The translations under genes were made by a program, and so were the position numbers. 64,000 nt of DNA from Candidatus Promineofilum glycogenicum (GTDB lineage: Bacteria; Chloroflexota; Anaerolineae; Promineifilales; Promineifilaceae): contig JADJHJ010000011.1 of the NCBI GenBank assembly GCA_016707605.1, forward strand, positions 210,103 through 274,102. The letters are read 5' to 3'. Of the stretch, positions 16,016 through 23,954 are shown piece after piece (position 1 is the stretch's first letter; each line of letters opens with the position of its first letter). Under the pieces are notes generated by a model. The model searched no databases. It worked only from the letters and a program-made list of their open reading frames with translations, and was not told the origin of the DNA.

Positions 16016-16804
16016 TCATCGCGCCCAGACGCGCAACGGCCCAACCGGGACGAAGCCAACTGCCTGCGCCAGAGTCAGGTCGTCGCCCCGCTCATAGCCC
16101 ACCAGCGGCCGGCCGGGGAACAGCGCCGCGGCGAAGGCCACCGCCCCCGCCCAACAGCCGGCCGCCTCGGCCGCCGGGGCGAAGACGTTGGACAGGCCGA
16201 CGACCTCGCCCGTCTGGTTGGCCGCGGCCACGGCCACGACCTGCCCATCGCGCGCCCCGGCCAGCAGGGCCACGCCCGGCTCGCGCAGCAGCCCGCGGCG
16301 GAAGATGCGCTCGCGGCCGGGCACGACCTGCCCCGGCTGTAGCCCCGCCCAGGCCGCCTCCCAGCGCGCCAGCCCGGCGGCGTCGTTCACCACCGACCAA
16401 ACCAACTCCCGGTGCGTCGCACTTTCTTGAGTGCGTCGCACCTTCTTACCACCCTCTTCACCTTCAAGAAGGTGCGACGCACTCCAGAAAGTGCGTCGCA
16501 CCGTATCAAGCCACAGCCACGTCGCCTCGAACAGCACGTCGAAGCCCAGGCCGCTCAGGTCAAGCGCGGCGAAGCTGTCCTTCACCGAGAAGCGCGCCCG
16601 CCGCGTCAGCAGATGCTCCACCCAGGCCCGCTGCCCGGCCGGGTCCTTGGGCGAGAGGGTGATGGCGTTGGAGTAGAAGCGCGGCACCGGCTGCCGGTTC
16701 AGCCACAGACCGCCGACGAACTCGCCGGGCAGGCCGTGGGCGCGGCAGACGGCGTCGCACCACAGGGCGTTGTTGCGCGCGCAGAGAGTGGCGTCGGGCG
16801 TCAC
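16016..16804 (-). CDS. GNAT-like acetyltransferase with an in-frame repeat insertion
   Basis: 262 residues from a GTG at 16802-16804. The N-terminal part (CDAVCRAHGLPGEFVGGLWL, FYSNAITLSPKD) resembles GNATs that read aromatic or unknown acceptors. The C-terminal part (VAAANQTGEVVGLSNVFAP, then FAAALFPGRPLVGYERGDDL) is the acyl-CoA half. Residues about 101-133 are encoded by family F repeat DNA (16409-16503) that keeps the frame, inserted between LWLDT and ELVWSV. The gene begins inside the TGA of the MOSC gene (GTGA overlap). Whether the product still folds is unknown. Confidence 0.78.
   Translation of the reverse strand: MTPDATLCARNNALWCDAVCRAHGLPGEFVGGLWLNRQPVPRFYSNAITLSPKDPAGQRAWVEHLLTRRARFSVKDSFAALDLSGLGFDVLFEATWLWLDTVRRTFWSASHLLEGEEGGKKVRRTQESATHRELVWSVVNDAAGLARWEAAWAGLQPGQVVPGRERIFRRGLLREPGVALLAGARDGQVVAVAAANQTGEVVGLSNVFAPAAEAAGCWAGAVAFAAALFPGRPLVGYERGDDLTLAQAVGFVPVGPLRVWAR
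16409..16503. repeat. Repeat family F inside a GNAT coding sequence
   Basis: GGTGCGTCGCACTTTCTTGA and GTGCGTCGCACCTTCTTACC arms are inverted as GAAGGTGCGACGCACTCCAG. The segment contains no stop in the gene's frame and adds about 32 residues. Confidence 0.88.
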
Positions 16805-17280
16805 GCCGTCCGTTCGCCCGCCGGCTCCAGCACGGCCACGGCGTCGCCGACACGAATCGGGCCGCCCATGACCACCCGGGCCAGCACGCCGATCGGCCCC
16901 AGCCCGGTCGTCGGCCGGGGTTGCACGGCCTGCAACCGTTCGCAACCGGTGCGCCCTTTGGTGATGGACAGGATGGCCGTCGGGCCGAAGGCCAGCAGCG
17001 TGCCCGGCGGCAGCGTCTCCACGGCCAGCCCCTCGACGATCATCTGCTCGCCGAACTGGCCCGGCGCGGCGCGATACCCCTCGGCCGCCCGCGCCGCCAG
17101 CCATTCGGCCGACAGCAGATTCACCTGGCGCGTCTTGTTGTGGCCCGCCTTCTGGTCGCCGTCCAGGCCGTGGTCGGCCACGAGCGTCGCCGCCTCGACC
17201 GGCACGCGGATGAAGTCGCTCAGGGGATCGTCGTAGTGACGGTCGCGGGGCTGGTAAGCGATGCTGCTAATCTGGGGCAT
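16801..17280 (-). CDS. MOSC-domain protein
   Basis: 159 residues. MOSC hallmarks are HGLDGDQKAGHNKTRQVNLL, GQFGEQMIVEGLAVE and the conserved cysteine in KGRTGCERLQ. MOSC domains bind a pterin-type molybdenum cofactor or deliver sulfur; the closest stand-alone relatives are YiiM-like. The ATG is at 17278-17280. Its stop overlaps the start of the downstream GNAT gene, implying a two-gene operon. Confidence 0.88.
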   Translation of the reverse strand: MPQISSIAYQPRDRHYDDPLSDFIRVPVEAATLVADHGLDGDQKAGHNKTRQVNLLSAEWLAARAAEGYRAAPGQFGEQMIVEGLAVETLPPGTLLAFGPTAILSITKGRTGCERLQAVQPRPTTGLGPIGVLARVVMGGPIRVGDAVAVLEPAGERTA

Positions 17281-17365
17281 AGGATCACACTCCGGCGCGC
17301 CCGGTTTGGCCTGCGTGGGCGCGGCATCGGCGGAGTATAGACGAATCACCGCGACCGACAAAGGT

Positions 17366-17573
17366 CTGCCCCCTCGCCCTCCGGGAAAGGGTCTGCCTGT
17401 CCCCTCGCCCTTGAGGGTTCCTCGCCCCCGCACAGAAGACCCTCCCTAACCCCTCCCAAGGGGAGGGGATCAGAGCGTCCCCTCTCCCTCCGGGAGAGGG
17501 TTAGGGAGAGGGTTCTTCGCCCCGCGCGCAGAAGACCCTCCCCTAACCCCTCCCAAAGGGAGGGGGACACATG
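17366..17573. repeat. Repeat family D array in a 420-base intergenic region
   Basis: CCCCTCGCCCTCCGGGAAAGG units and inverted AACCCCTCCCAAGGGGAGGG units alternate. No gene was seen between 17281 and 17700 apart from this array and the promoter at 17630-17658. Confidence 0.87.
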
Positions 17574-17629
17574 TCCCCGCACGTATTAGAACGACACCAG
17601 CCAATACTAGACGAAATATTGACAAATAG

Positions 17630-17658
17630 TTGACAACTCGCAAAACATCGTCTATGAT
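17630..17658 (+). promoter_or_regulatory. Sigma-70-type promoter for the TspO-like gene
   Basis: TTGACA (17630-17635), a 17-base spacer and TATGAT (17653-17658) match the consensus except for one base. A second TTGACA lies exactly 11 bases upstream (17619-17624), giving a direct repeat TTGACAAATAG/TTGACAACTCG about one helical turn apart. This could be an operator half-site pair. The start codon is about 40 bases downstream. Confidence 0.7.
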
Positions 17659-17700
17659 GTGTCCATAACCGCCTCTGGGCAAGCTATTCAGGAGCCAATC

Positions 17701-18480
17701 ATGAAGAACAATCGTTATTCCGCCATTGTCACCCTCGTCTTTCTCATCGGCGCGACCATCGCCGCCAACTACCTGGGCTTTCGCGCCAACACCGACACCG
17801 GGGCCATCGCCAACCAGACCTTCAACGACCGCAGCTACTTCTTCCCCGCCGGCTACGTCTTCACGACCATCTGGCCGGTCATCTACACCGGCATCGTCGC
17901 CTGGGCCATCTACCAGGTGCTGCCGGCCAACCGCGACAACCCGCGCTTCCGCGCCGCCGCGCCGTGGCTGATCGTCAACCTGGTGCTCAATGCCGTGTGG
18001 GTGTGGGTCTTCGGGATGCAGGCGTTCGTGTCCACGCTGCCGATCATGGCCGTGCTGCTCTACACCACCGTCGTCGCCTACCGCAAGCTGCGCATCGGGC
18101 AGGAGGCGGTCGGCCGCTGGGAGCGCATCCTGCAAATCCCCATCAGCATCTACCTGGCCTGGCTGACCGTGGCTACGGTGGCCAACGTCGCCCTGGCTCT
18201 GGTGGCCCGCAACTGGAACGGCTTCGGCCTCAGCTACGAAGTCTGGGGGCTGATCATGCTGCTGGTCGGCGTCGGTCTGGCCATCTTCCTTTATCGCGGG
18301 CTGGGCAACGACGTGGTCATTCCGCTGGTTTACGTCTACGCCTACATCGGCATCATCGTCCGCTACCCCGACGTGCCGCTGGTGCTGGCCGGGGCGGCCA
18401 TCGGCGCGGTAGCTTTGGCGGCCCTGAGCGCCTACCACTTCATCGGCGGCGGCCGTGATCGTGCTCTGCGCCCCGCCTAG
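17701..18480 (+). CDS. TspO/MBR-like (tryptophan-rich sensory protein family) membrane protein
   Basis: 259 residues with about seven to eight hydrophobic segments. Conserved TspO-type features are FFPAGYVFTTIWPVIYTGIV (the family's P-x-x-x-F-x-x-x-W-x-x-x-Y pattern), WLIVNLVLNAVWVWVFG and a second half of extra membrane helices. The length exceeds the usual 160-residue TspO and fits the longer bacterial relatives. Members bind tetrapyrroles or act as stress sensors; the ligand here is unknown. The ATG in MKNNRYSA is preceded by CAGGAG, and transcription probably starts from the strong promoter at 17630. Confidence 0.68.
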   Translation: MKNNRYSAIVTLVFLIGATIAANYLGFRANTDTGAIANQTFNDRSYFFPAGYVFTTIWPVIYTGIVAWAIYQVLPANRDNPRFRAAAPWLIVNLVLNAVWVWVFGMQAFVSTLPIMAVLLYTTVVAYRKLRIGQEAVGRWERILQIPISIYLAWLTVATVANVALALVARNWNGFGLSYEVWGLIMLLVGVGLAIFLYRGLGNDVVIPLVYVYAYIGIIVRYPDVPLVLAGAAIGAVALAALSAYHFIGGGRDRALRPA

Positions 18481-18492
18481 CCGTTGACTATA

Positions 18493-18602
18493 TCTCACGC
18501 AAAGTACGCCAAGACGCCAAGCCCAGAGATTTCTGGGCTTTGCGTCTTGGCGTACTTTGCGTGAGATACCCCTTCTTGGCGTCTTTGCGCCTTTGCGTTA
18601 AT
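18493..18602. repeat. Repeat family C copy
   Basis: TCACGCAAAGTACGCCAAG words are inverted as CTTGGCGTACTTTGCGTGAG around AGAGATTTCTGGGC. It lies between the TspO-like and histidine kinase genes. Confidence 0.88.
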
Positions 18603-18624
18603 CTCTCCCCTGGACGTTTAGGCC

Positions 18625-20064
18625 ATGTTCCCAACCACCCGCGGCGCTCCTCCCTCTACCAACCGCTCGGCATCATTAGCCCGCGCCGCCGGGGAGTACG
18701 CCGCCGTCGCCGCCCTCGTCGCCGCCATGACGCTCGTCCTGTGGCTGCTGCGCGACCGGCTGACGCTGGCCAACGCCTCGCTACTCTATCTGCTGGCCAC
18801 GCTGGTAGCCGCCGTCCGCTGGCGTACCGGCCCATCGGTACTGGCCGCCGTGCTCAGCTTCTTCAGCTTCAACTACTTCCTCGTCCGCCCCTACTACACC
18901 CTGGCCGTCGAAGACCCGCGCGAACTGCTCGATCTGCTCGTCTTTCTGGCCGCGGCGCTCATCGCCGGGCGGCTGGCCGCCTACGCCCGCACCCAGGCCG
19001 AGGCCGCCGGCCTCAATGCCCGCCAGCAAGAGGTGCTCTACCGCCTGACCAGCGCCCTCAACCCGCTGACCGACGCGGCGGCCATCCGCGCCGAGTTGCG
19101 CCGCGCCGTGGCCGACGATCTGGGCGCGCAGGAAGTCCACTTCCTGCCCAACCGCCCGCCGGCCGACCCCGACCCCGGTCTGGCCATCGTCTTTGTGCTG
19201 CTCCAGGCCGGCGAGACGATCTACGGCACGCTGCGCGCCGCCTTCCCCCACCCGCCCTCGACCTCGCAACACCGGCTGCTGACCGCCTGCGTGGGCCAGG
19301 CGGCGTTGGCCTTGCAGCGCGTCGACCTGACCGAGCAGGCCCAGCGCAGCCGCGCCCTGGCTGAAGCCGACCGTCTGAAGACGGCCCTGTTACGCGCCGT
19401 CTCCCATGACCTGCGCACGCCCATCACCATCATCAAGACCTCGGCCGCCAACCTGCGCGACCCCGACCTGGCCGGCCGCCTTGCGCCGGCCGAGCAGCGC
19501 GACATGGCCCAGGCCATCGAGACCCAGGCCGACACGCTCGACCGGCTGGTGGGCAATCTGCTCGACATGTCGCGCCTGCAGGCCGGGGCAGTGGTGCTTA
19601 ACCAGGAGTGGAACTCATTGGAAGAGATCGCCGGCGAAGTGGCCGCCCGCGTCTACCAGTCGCAGAAGGCCGAGCGCATCCGGCTGGAGTTTCCCGACGA
19701 CCTGCCGCTGCTGCGCTGCGACTACGGCCTGCTGCTCCAGGCGCTCAGCAACATCGTCGAGAACGCCCTGCGCCACGAGCCGCCCGGCCGGCGGGTTATC
19801 ATCCGTGGCCGGACCGAGGCTGAGGCCGTATTGCTGGAAGTGGTCAACCACGGCCCGACCATCCCGCCGGAGGAACGCGAGCGCATTATGGAGCCGTTCT
19901 ACCAGTCGCGCGACGGCCGCGCCCTCATCGGCAGCGTCGGGCTGGGGCTGGCCATCGCCCACGGCATCGTCGAAGTCCACGGCGGGTCGCTGAGCGTGGC
20001 CGACACGCCCGGCGGCGGGGCGACGTTCGTCATCCGTCTGCCCCAGAAGGAGCGCGCGCCATGA
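18625..20064 (+). CDS. KdpD-like sensor histidine kinase
   Basis: 479 residues. The N-terminal part (about 22-125) is the four-helix membrane module of KdpD (DUF4118: SLLYLLATLVAAVRWRTGPS, SFFSFNYFLVRPYYTL). A GAF-like linker and HisKA with SHDLRTPIT (His261) follow. The ATPase domain has the N-box NIVENALRHE (about 375) and the G-box GLGLAIAHG (about 440). It lacks the large KdpD/Usp cytoplasmic N-terminal region, so sensing must use the membrane module or the linker. It overlaps the regulator gene by four bases (ATGA). No kdpFABC is present; the downstream transporters are KimA-like, which suggests potassium-linked control. Confidence 0.9.
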   Translation: MFPTTRGAPPSTNRSASLARAAGEYAAVAALVAAMTLVLWLLRDRLTLANASLLYLLATLVAAVRWRTGPSVLAAVLSFFSFNYFLVRPYYTLAVEDPRELLDLLVFLAAALIAGRLAAYARTQAEAAGLNARQQEVLYRLTSALNPLTDAAAIRAELRRAVADDLGAQEVHFLPNRPPADPDPGLAIVFVLLQAGETIYGTLRAAFPHPPSTSQHRLLTACVGQAALALQRVDLTEQAQRSRALAEADRLKTALLRAVSHDLRTPITIIKTSAANLRDPDLAGRLAPAEQRDMAQAIETQADTLDRLVGNLLDMSRLQAGAVVLNQEWNSLEEIAGEVAARVYQSQKAERIRLEFPDDLPLLRCDYGLLLQALSNIVENALRHEPPGRRVIIRGRTEAEAVLLEVVNHGPTIPPEERERIMEPFYQSRDGRALIGSVGLGLAIAHGIVEVHGGSLSVADTPGGGATFVIRLPQKERAP

Positions 20065-20750
20065 TGATTCTGGTCGTGGACGACGAACCGCAGATCCGCA
20101 AGCTACTGACGACCGGCCTGGGCGGCTACGGCCATGAGGTCATCGCCGCCGCCGACGGCAACGAGGCGCTGACGCTGGTGGCCCAGCGCCGGCCCGACTT
20201 GGTCGTGCTCGACATTCACCTCGGCCGCGAGCCGGACGGGCTGGAGGTCTGCCGCCGCCTGCGCGAGTGGAGCCGCGTGCCCATCATCATCCTCTCCGTA
20301 CGCGGCGACGAGCGCACCAAGGTGCAGGCCCTCGACGCCGGGGCCGACGACTACCTGACCAAGCCGTTCGGCATGGAGGAGTTGCGCGCCCGCATCCAGG
20401 CCGTCGTGCGCCGGGCGGTGGTCGAGCCGGGCGGCGCGACTGAGAGCGTCATCCGCGTCGGCGCGCTGGAGATCGATCTGGCCAACCGCCGCGTCCTGGT
20501 CGAGGGCGAGGAAGTCCACTTCACACCGCAGGAGTACGACATCCTGCGCCTGCTGGCCACCCACCCCGGCAAGATCATGACCCACCCGGCCATCCTCAGC
20601 GCCGTCTGGGGGCCGGAGTACGCCGAGATGACTCACTACGTGCGGATTTATGTCAACCAGATTCGCAAGAAGCTGCGCGAAAATCCGGCCGCCAACGTGC
20701 GCTACATCCTCAATGAGCCGGGGATTGGCTACCGGTTCGTTGATCTCTAG
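20061..20750 (+). CDS. OmpR/KdpE-family response regulator
   Basis: 229 residues. The receiver has acidic pocket DDE (7-9), phospho-acceptor Asp51 in VVLDIHLG and Lys in YLTKPFGMEEL. The winged-helix DNA-binding domain has VHFTPQEYDILRLLATHPGK and YVRIYVNQIRKKLRENP, closely matching KdpE. It begins inside the kinase stop codon. It is the likely output for the transporter genes downstream. Confidence 0.94.
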   Translation: MMILVVDDEPQIRKLLTTGLGGYGHEVIAAADGNEALTLVAQRRPDLVVLDIHLGREPDGLEVCRRLREWSRVPIIILSVRGDERTKVQALDAGADDYLTKPFGMEELRARIQAVVRRAVVEPGGATESVIRVGALEIDLANRRVLVEGEEVHFTPQEYDILRLLATHPGKIMTHPAILSAVWGPEYAEMTHYVRIYVNQIRKKLRENPAANVRYILNEPGIGYRFVDL

Positions 20751-20753
20751 TTC

Positions 20754-20788
20754 AGACCTCTGAGGTTTGCGGCAAACCTCAGAGGTCT
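20754..20788 (+). terminator. Terminator-like perfect hairpin after the KdpE-like gene
   Basis: A 17-base perfect stem (AGACCTCTGAGGTTTGC and its complement) around a single base is followed by TTTACGCTTTCC. It begins four bases after the regulator stop codon and would fit an intrinsic terminator or an attenuator before the next genes. Confidence 0.6.
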
Positions 20789-20862
20789 TTACGCTTTCCT
20801 TACGCCCCCCGCTCCTCCGCCTGACACAATCTTAACGCCCCGGCAACTACAATCTGAGCAAC

Positions 20863-20932
20863 TGTGGCACAGGATTCTTATCCTGTGTCTATGCTGTAGC
20901 AGCAGAGCACAGGATAAGAATCCTGTGCCACA
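20863..20932. repeat. Palindromic repeat family A
   Basis: TGTGGCACAGGATTCTTATC pairs with GCACAGGATAAGAATCCTGT and lies just upstream of the Usp-like gene. Confidence 0.88.
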
Positions 20933-20944
20933 CGTGGAGAGATT

Positions 20945-21436
20945 ATGACACCCATCATTATGGTCGTGACGGGCGAACACGCCTGGACGTTGCAAGCCCT
21001 GCATCTGGCGGCGGCGATGGCCCGCGAGACGGGCGCGTCGCTGCTGCTGGTCGAGCCGGTGCGCGTCAGCCATCTGGAGTATCTGGGGGCCGGGCTGCGC
21101 GAGGCGCTGCTGCCCTACGAGCGGCTGGTGGCCCTAAGCGAGTATAGCGCCGCCATCCGCGACTACGGCATCGAAGTCGCCGTCGCCCCCTACGAATACA
21201 CCGACTACGCCGGCGGCCTGGTCAGCGCCGTCGAACAGATCGCGCCGCTGGCCGTTTTCGCCCCCGCGCCGGGCGGGCGGCTGCCGCTGCTGGCCGCGGC
21301 GCGGCTGTGGCTTTTGCGTCGCGCCCTGGGCCGGCCGCTCTACACCCTGGGCGCGGGCGACGGCGCGGCCACCTGGACGCCGGCCGCGCCGGTCGAAACG
21401 CCGGCCGCCATGGCCTCAGCTATTCACCATTTATAG
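20945..21436 (+). CDS. Universal-stress-protein-like small protein
   Basis: 163 residues with a Usp-like beginning: IIMVVTGEHAWTLQALHLAA (strand-helix start with nucleotide-fold spacing), then ETGASLLLVEPVRVSHLEYL. The terminal G-x2-G-x9-G-S/T ATP motif of Usp proteins is not evident, so binding of ATP is doubtful. KdpD proteins contain a Usp domain. This kinase lacks one, so a free-standing version beside it may substitute, but that is inference. It is followed by a family E repeat and the first transporter. Confidence 0.6.
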   Translation: MTPIIMVVTGEHAWTLQALHLAAAMARETGASLLLVEPVRVSHLEYLGAGLREALLPYERLVALSEYSAAIRDYGIEVAVAPYEYTDYAGGLVSAVEQIAPLAVFAPAPGGRLPLLAAARLWLLRRALGRPLYTLGAGDGAATWTPAAPVETPAAMASAIHHL

Positions 21437-21510
21437 GAACCACAGATTACTCAGATTACACAGATTATGGCTTCCGGAATCTGTGTAATCTGTGAAATCT
21501 GTGATTCCTT
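21437..21510. repeat. Repeat family E copy
   Basis: AACCACAGATTACTCAGATT is inverted as AATCTGTGTAATCTGTGAAA. It lies between the Usp-like and first KimA-like genes. Confidence 0.87.
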
Positions 21511-21525
21511 CTTAGAGACCCAATC

Positions 21526-23526
21526 ATGGATACAACAACGACCGCAACCACACCCGCGCCCAAGCGCGCTAAACTCTCCGACCTGCTCATCGGCCGCCCG
21601 CTGGAAACGCGCTCGCTGGCCCACCAGGTCGTCAGCAAGAAGGTCGGCCTGGCCGTCTTCGCCTCCGACGCCATCTCCTCGACGGCCTACGCCACCGAGG
21701 AAATCCTGGTCATCCTGGCTTTGGCCGGTTCGGTAGCCCTGGGCCTCTCCCTGCCCATCGCCATCGCCATCGCCATCCTGCTGACCATCGTCACCATCAG
21801 CTACCGCCAGACGATCTTCGCCTACCCCAACGGCGGCGGGGCCTACATCGTCGCCCGCGAGAACCTGGGCGAGAAGGCGGCCCTCGTGGCCGGGTCGGCC
21901 CTGCTGACCGACTACGTGCTGACCGTGGCCGTGTCGATCAGCTCCGGCGTGGCCCAGATCATCTCCGCCTTTCCCGATCTGGCTCCGTTCCGCGTCGTCA
22001 TGGCCGTGGCCATCATCGCCTTCGTGACGCTCATCAACCTGCGCGGCGTGCGCGAGAGCGGCGCGGTCTTCGCCGTGCCGACCTACTTCTTCCTGGTCAT
22101 GATGGCCATTACGCTCGTTGTCGGCTTCTATCGCTGGGCCACGGGCACGCTGGGCGTCGTCACCGGCGTGGAGATGTTGGAAACCACGGCCGCGCCCATC
22201 ACCCTCTTCCTCGTCCTGCGCGCCTTCAGCAGCGGCTCGACCGCCCTGACCGGCATCGAGGCCATCTCCAACGGCATCACCGCCTTCAAGGAGCCGAAGA
22301 GCGGCAACGCGGCCAAGACGCTGACGGCCATGAGCAGCATCCTGGTGGTGCTGTTCCTGGGCATCACCTTCCTGTCGCGCCACATCGAGGCCATCCCGTC
22401 GCACCACGAAACGATCATCTCGCAGATGGCCCGTACCATCTTCGGCGAGGGCAACATTTTATACCTGGCCGTCATCGCCGGCACGGCGCTCATCCTGCTC
22501 ATGGCGGCCAACACCAGTTACGCCGACTTCCCCCGGCTGGCGGCGCTCCAGGCGGCCGACGGCTTCCTGCCGCGCCAGTTGACCTATCGCGGCGGTCGGC
22601 TCGTCTTCTCCTGGGGCATCCTGACCCTGGCCCTGGCCGCGTCGCTGCTGGTCATCGTCATGCGCGCCAGCACGACGGCCCTCATCCCGCTCTACGCCAT
22701 CGGCGTCTTCCTCAGCTTCACCCTGTCGCAGACGGGCATGGTCATTCGTTTTCGCAAGATCGGCCGCCTGCAACCGGGCGAGACGCTCAAGGGGCTGGAA
22801 ACCGACCTGGAGCATGACCCCCACTGGCGCCAGCACATGCTCATCAGTGGCCTGGGGGCGATCATGACGTTTGTCGTCATGCTCATCTTCGCCATCACCA
22901 AGTTCACCTCCGGCGCGTGGGTGGTCATCGTCATCATCCCCATCCTGGTCTATCTCTTCTCGCGCATCCATCTACACTACAAGGACGTGGCCGAGGCGCT
23001 GAGCATGGAGAAGAACCACAAGGCGCTGGTGAAGACCGACCGCGTCGTCACAATGCTGCTCATCGACGGCGTCCACATGGGCACGATGCAGATGGTCAAC
23101 TTCGCCAAGTCGATGGGCAACCCGTGGCACGCCGTCCACGTCGGCGTCAACCAGGAGAAGACGGCCGCGGCCCAGGCCAAGTGGCAGAAGTACATCGGCG
23201 AAGGGGAACTGGTCGTCATCCCGTCCCCCTACCGCCATCTGGTCGCCCCCATCCGCGAGTACGTCATCGGCCTGCTGGAAGCCAACCCCGGCGCCATCGT
23301 CCACATCGTCATGGGTCACCTGGCGATGGATTCGGTGATGACGCAGGTGCTACACCAGAACAGCTCGCTCATCCTGAACCTGGGACTGACCGGGCTGGAG
23401 CGCGTCGTCATCACCATCGTGCCGCTGCAAGTGCGGCAGAACGGCGGCGCGGTCAACCGCAACCTGATGACCGGCGAAGACTTGAAGCGCGCCCGCGAAC
23501 AGCGCGGGGCCAAGGACAAAGAGTAG
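21526..23526 (+). CDS. KimA-like APC-superfamily potassium transporter, copy 1
   Basis: 666 residues. It has about twelve membrane segments between residues 40 and 490 and a C-terminal cytoplasmic Usp-like domain. Segments shared with Bacillus KimA include SYRQTIFAYPNGGGAYIVAR, LLTDYVLTVAVSISSG, RAFSSGSTALTGIEAISNG and AANTSYADFPRLAALQAADG. KimA proteins are high-affinity proton-coupled potassium importers with a cytosolic regulatory domain. Here potassium is inferred from this similarity and from the KdpDE-like pair upstream. Other APC substrates such as amino acids cannot be excluded. The ATG is well placed after CCTTCTTAGAG. Confidence 0.82.
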   Translation: MDTTTTATTPAPKRAKLSDLLIGRPLETRSLAHQVVSKKVGLAVFASDAISSTAYATEEILVILALAGSVALGLSLPIAIAIAILLTIVTISYRQTIFAYPNGGGAYIVARENLGEKAALVAGSALLTDYVLTVAVSISSGVAQIISAFPDLAPFRVVMAVAIIAFVTLINLRGVRESGAVFAVPTYFFLVMMAITLVVGFYRWATGTLGVVTGVEMLETTAAPITLFLVLRAFSSGSTALTGIEAISNGITAFKEPKSGNAAKTLTAMSSILVVLFLGITFLSRHIEAIPSHHETIISQMARTIFGEGNILYLAVIAGTALILLMAANTSYADFPRLAALQAADGFLPRQLTYRGGRLVFSWGILTLALAASLLVIVMRASTTALIPLYAIGVFLSFTLSQTGMVIRFRKIGRLQPGETLKGLETDLEHDPHWRQHMLISGLGAIMTFVVMLIFAITKFTSGAWVVIVIIPILVYLFSRIHLHYKDVAEALSMEKNHKALVKTDRVVTMLLIDGVHMGTMQMVNFAKSMGNPWHAVHVGVNQEKTAAAQAKWQKYIGEGELVVIPSPYRHLVAPIREYVIGLLEANPGAIVHIVMGHLAMDSVMTQVLHQNSSLILNLGLTGLERVVITIVPLQVRQNGGAVNRNLMTGEDLKRAREQRGAKDKE

Positions 23527-23545
23527 GGAAGTCCGCCCGCGCGGC

Positions 23546-23748
23546 GAAGCACCCTCTCCCTAGCCCTCCCCGGGATCCCCCTCCCCCTGGGAGGGGTTAG
23601 GGGAGGGTCTTCCGTCGGCGCGGCGAAGCACCCTCTCCCTAGCCCTCTCCCAAGGGGCGAGGGGACAAGACGCCCTCTCCCTAACCCTCTCCCAAAGGGC
23701 GAGGGGACAAGAAGCCCTCTCCCTAACCCTCTCCCATGGGGAGGGGGG
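23546..23748. repeat. Repeat family D array
   Basis: Several CCCTCTCCCTAGCCCTCCCC units, direct and inverted, separate the two KimA-like genes. No gene was seen in the 430-base gap apart from the promoter described separately. A c-di-AMP (ydaO-type) riboswitch core was looked for and not recognised. Confidence 0.87.
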
Positions 23749-23793
23749 ACCGGAGCCGGGCTATTTGACGTTACCAGGCCGACTTTTGTCCGG

Positions 23794-23822
23794 TTGCTAC
23801 CAACTCTCAGCCATGCTATAGT
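23794..23822 (+). promoter_or_regulatory. Candidate promoter of the second KimA-like gene
   Basis: TTGCTA (23794-23799), a 17-base spacer and TATAGT (23817-23822) lie 130 bases upstream of the start. The second copy therefore appears to have its own promoter and a long leader. Confidence 0.5.
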
Positions 23823-23954
23823 CCTGTCGTCGTCGGGTACGCCGGCGGCCCGCCCACCATTCCCACCTGCCTCCTGACAGCGCGAAGCAGTAACGGCGGC
23901 CGCTCATCACAGCGCGCCCATTGGTTGACGTTGATAGAGGGACAGGACTAAAGA

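Noticed and set aside
23749..23954. c-di-AMP (ydaO-type) riboswitch upstream of the second KimA-like gene
   Set aside because: Its conserved core was looked for because kimA genes often carry it, but no convincing match was seen; a covariance search would settle it.
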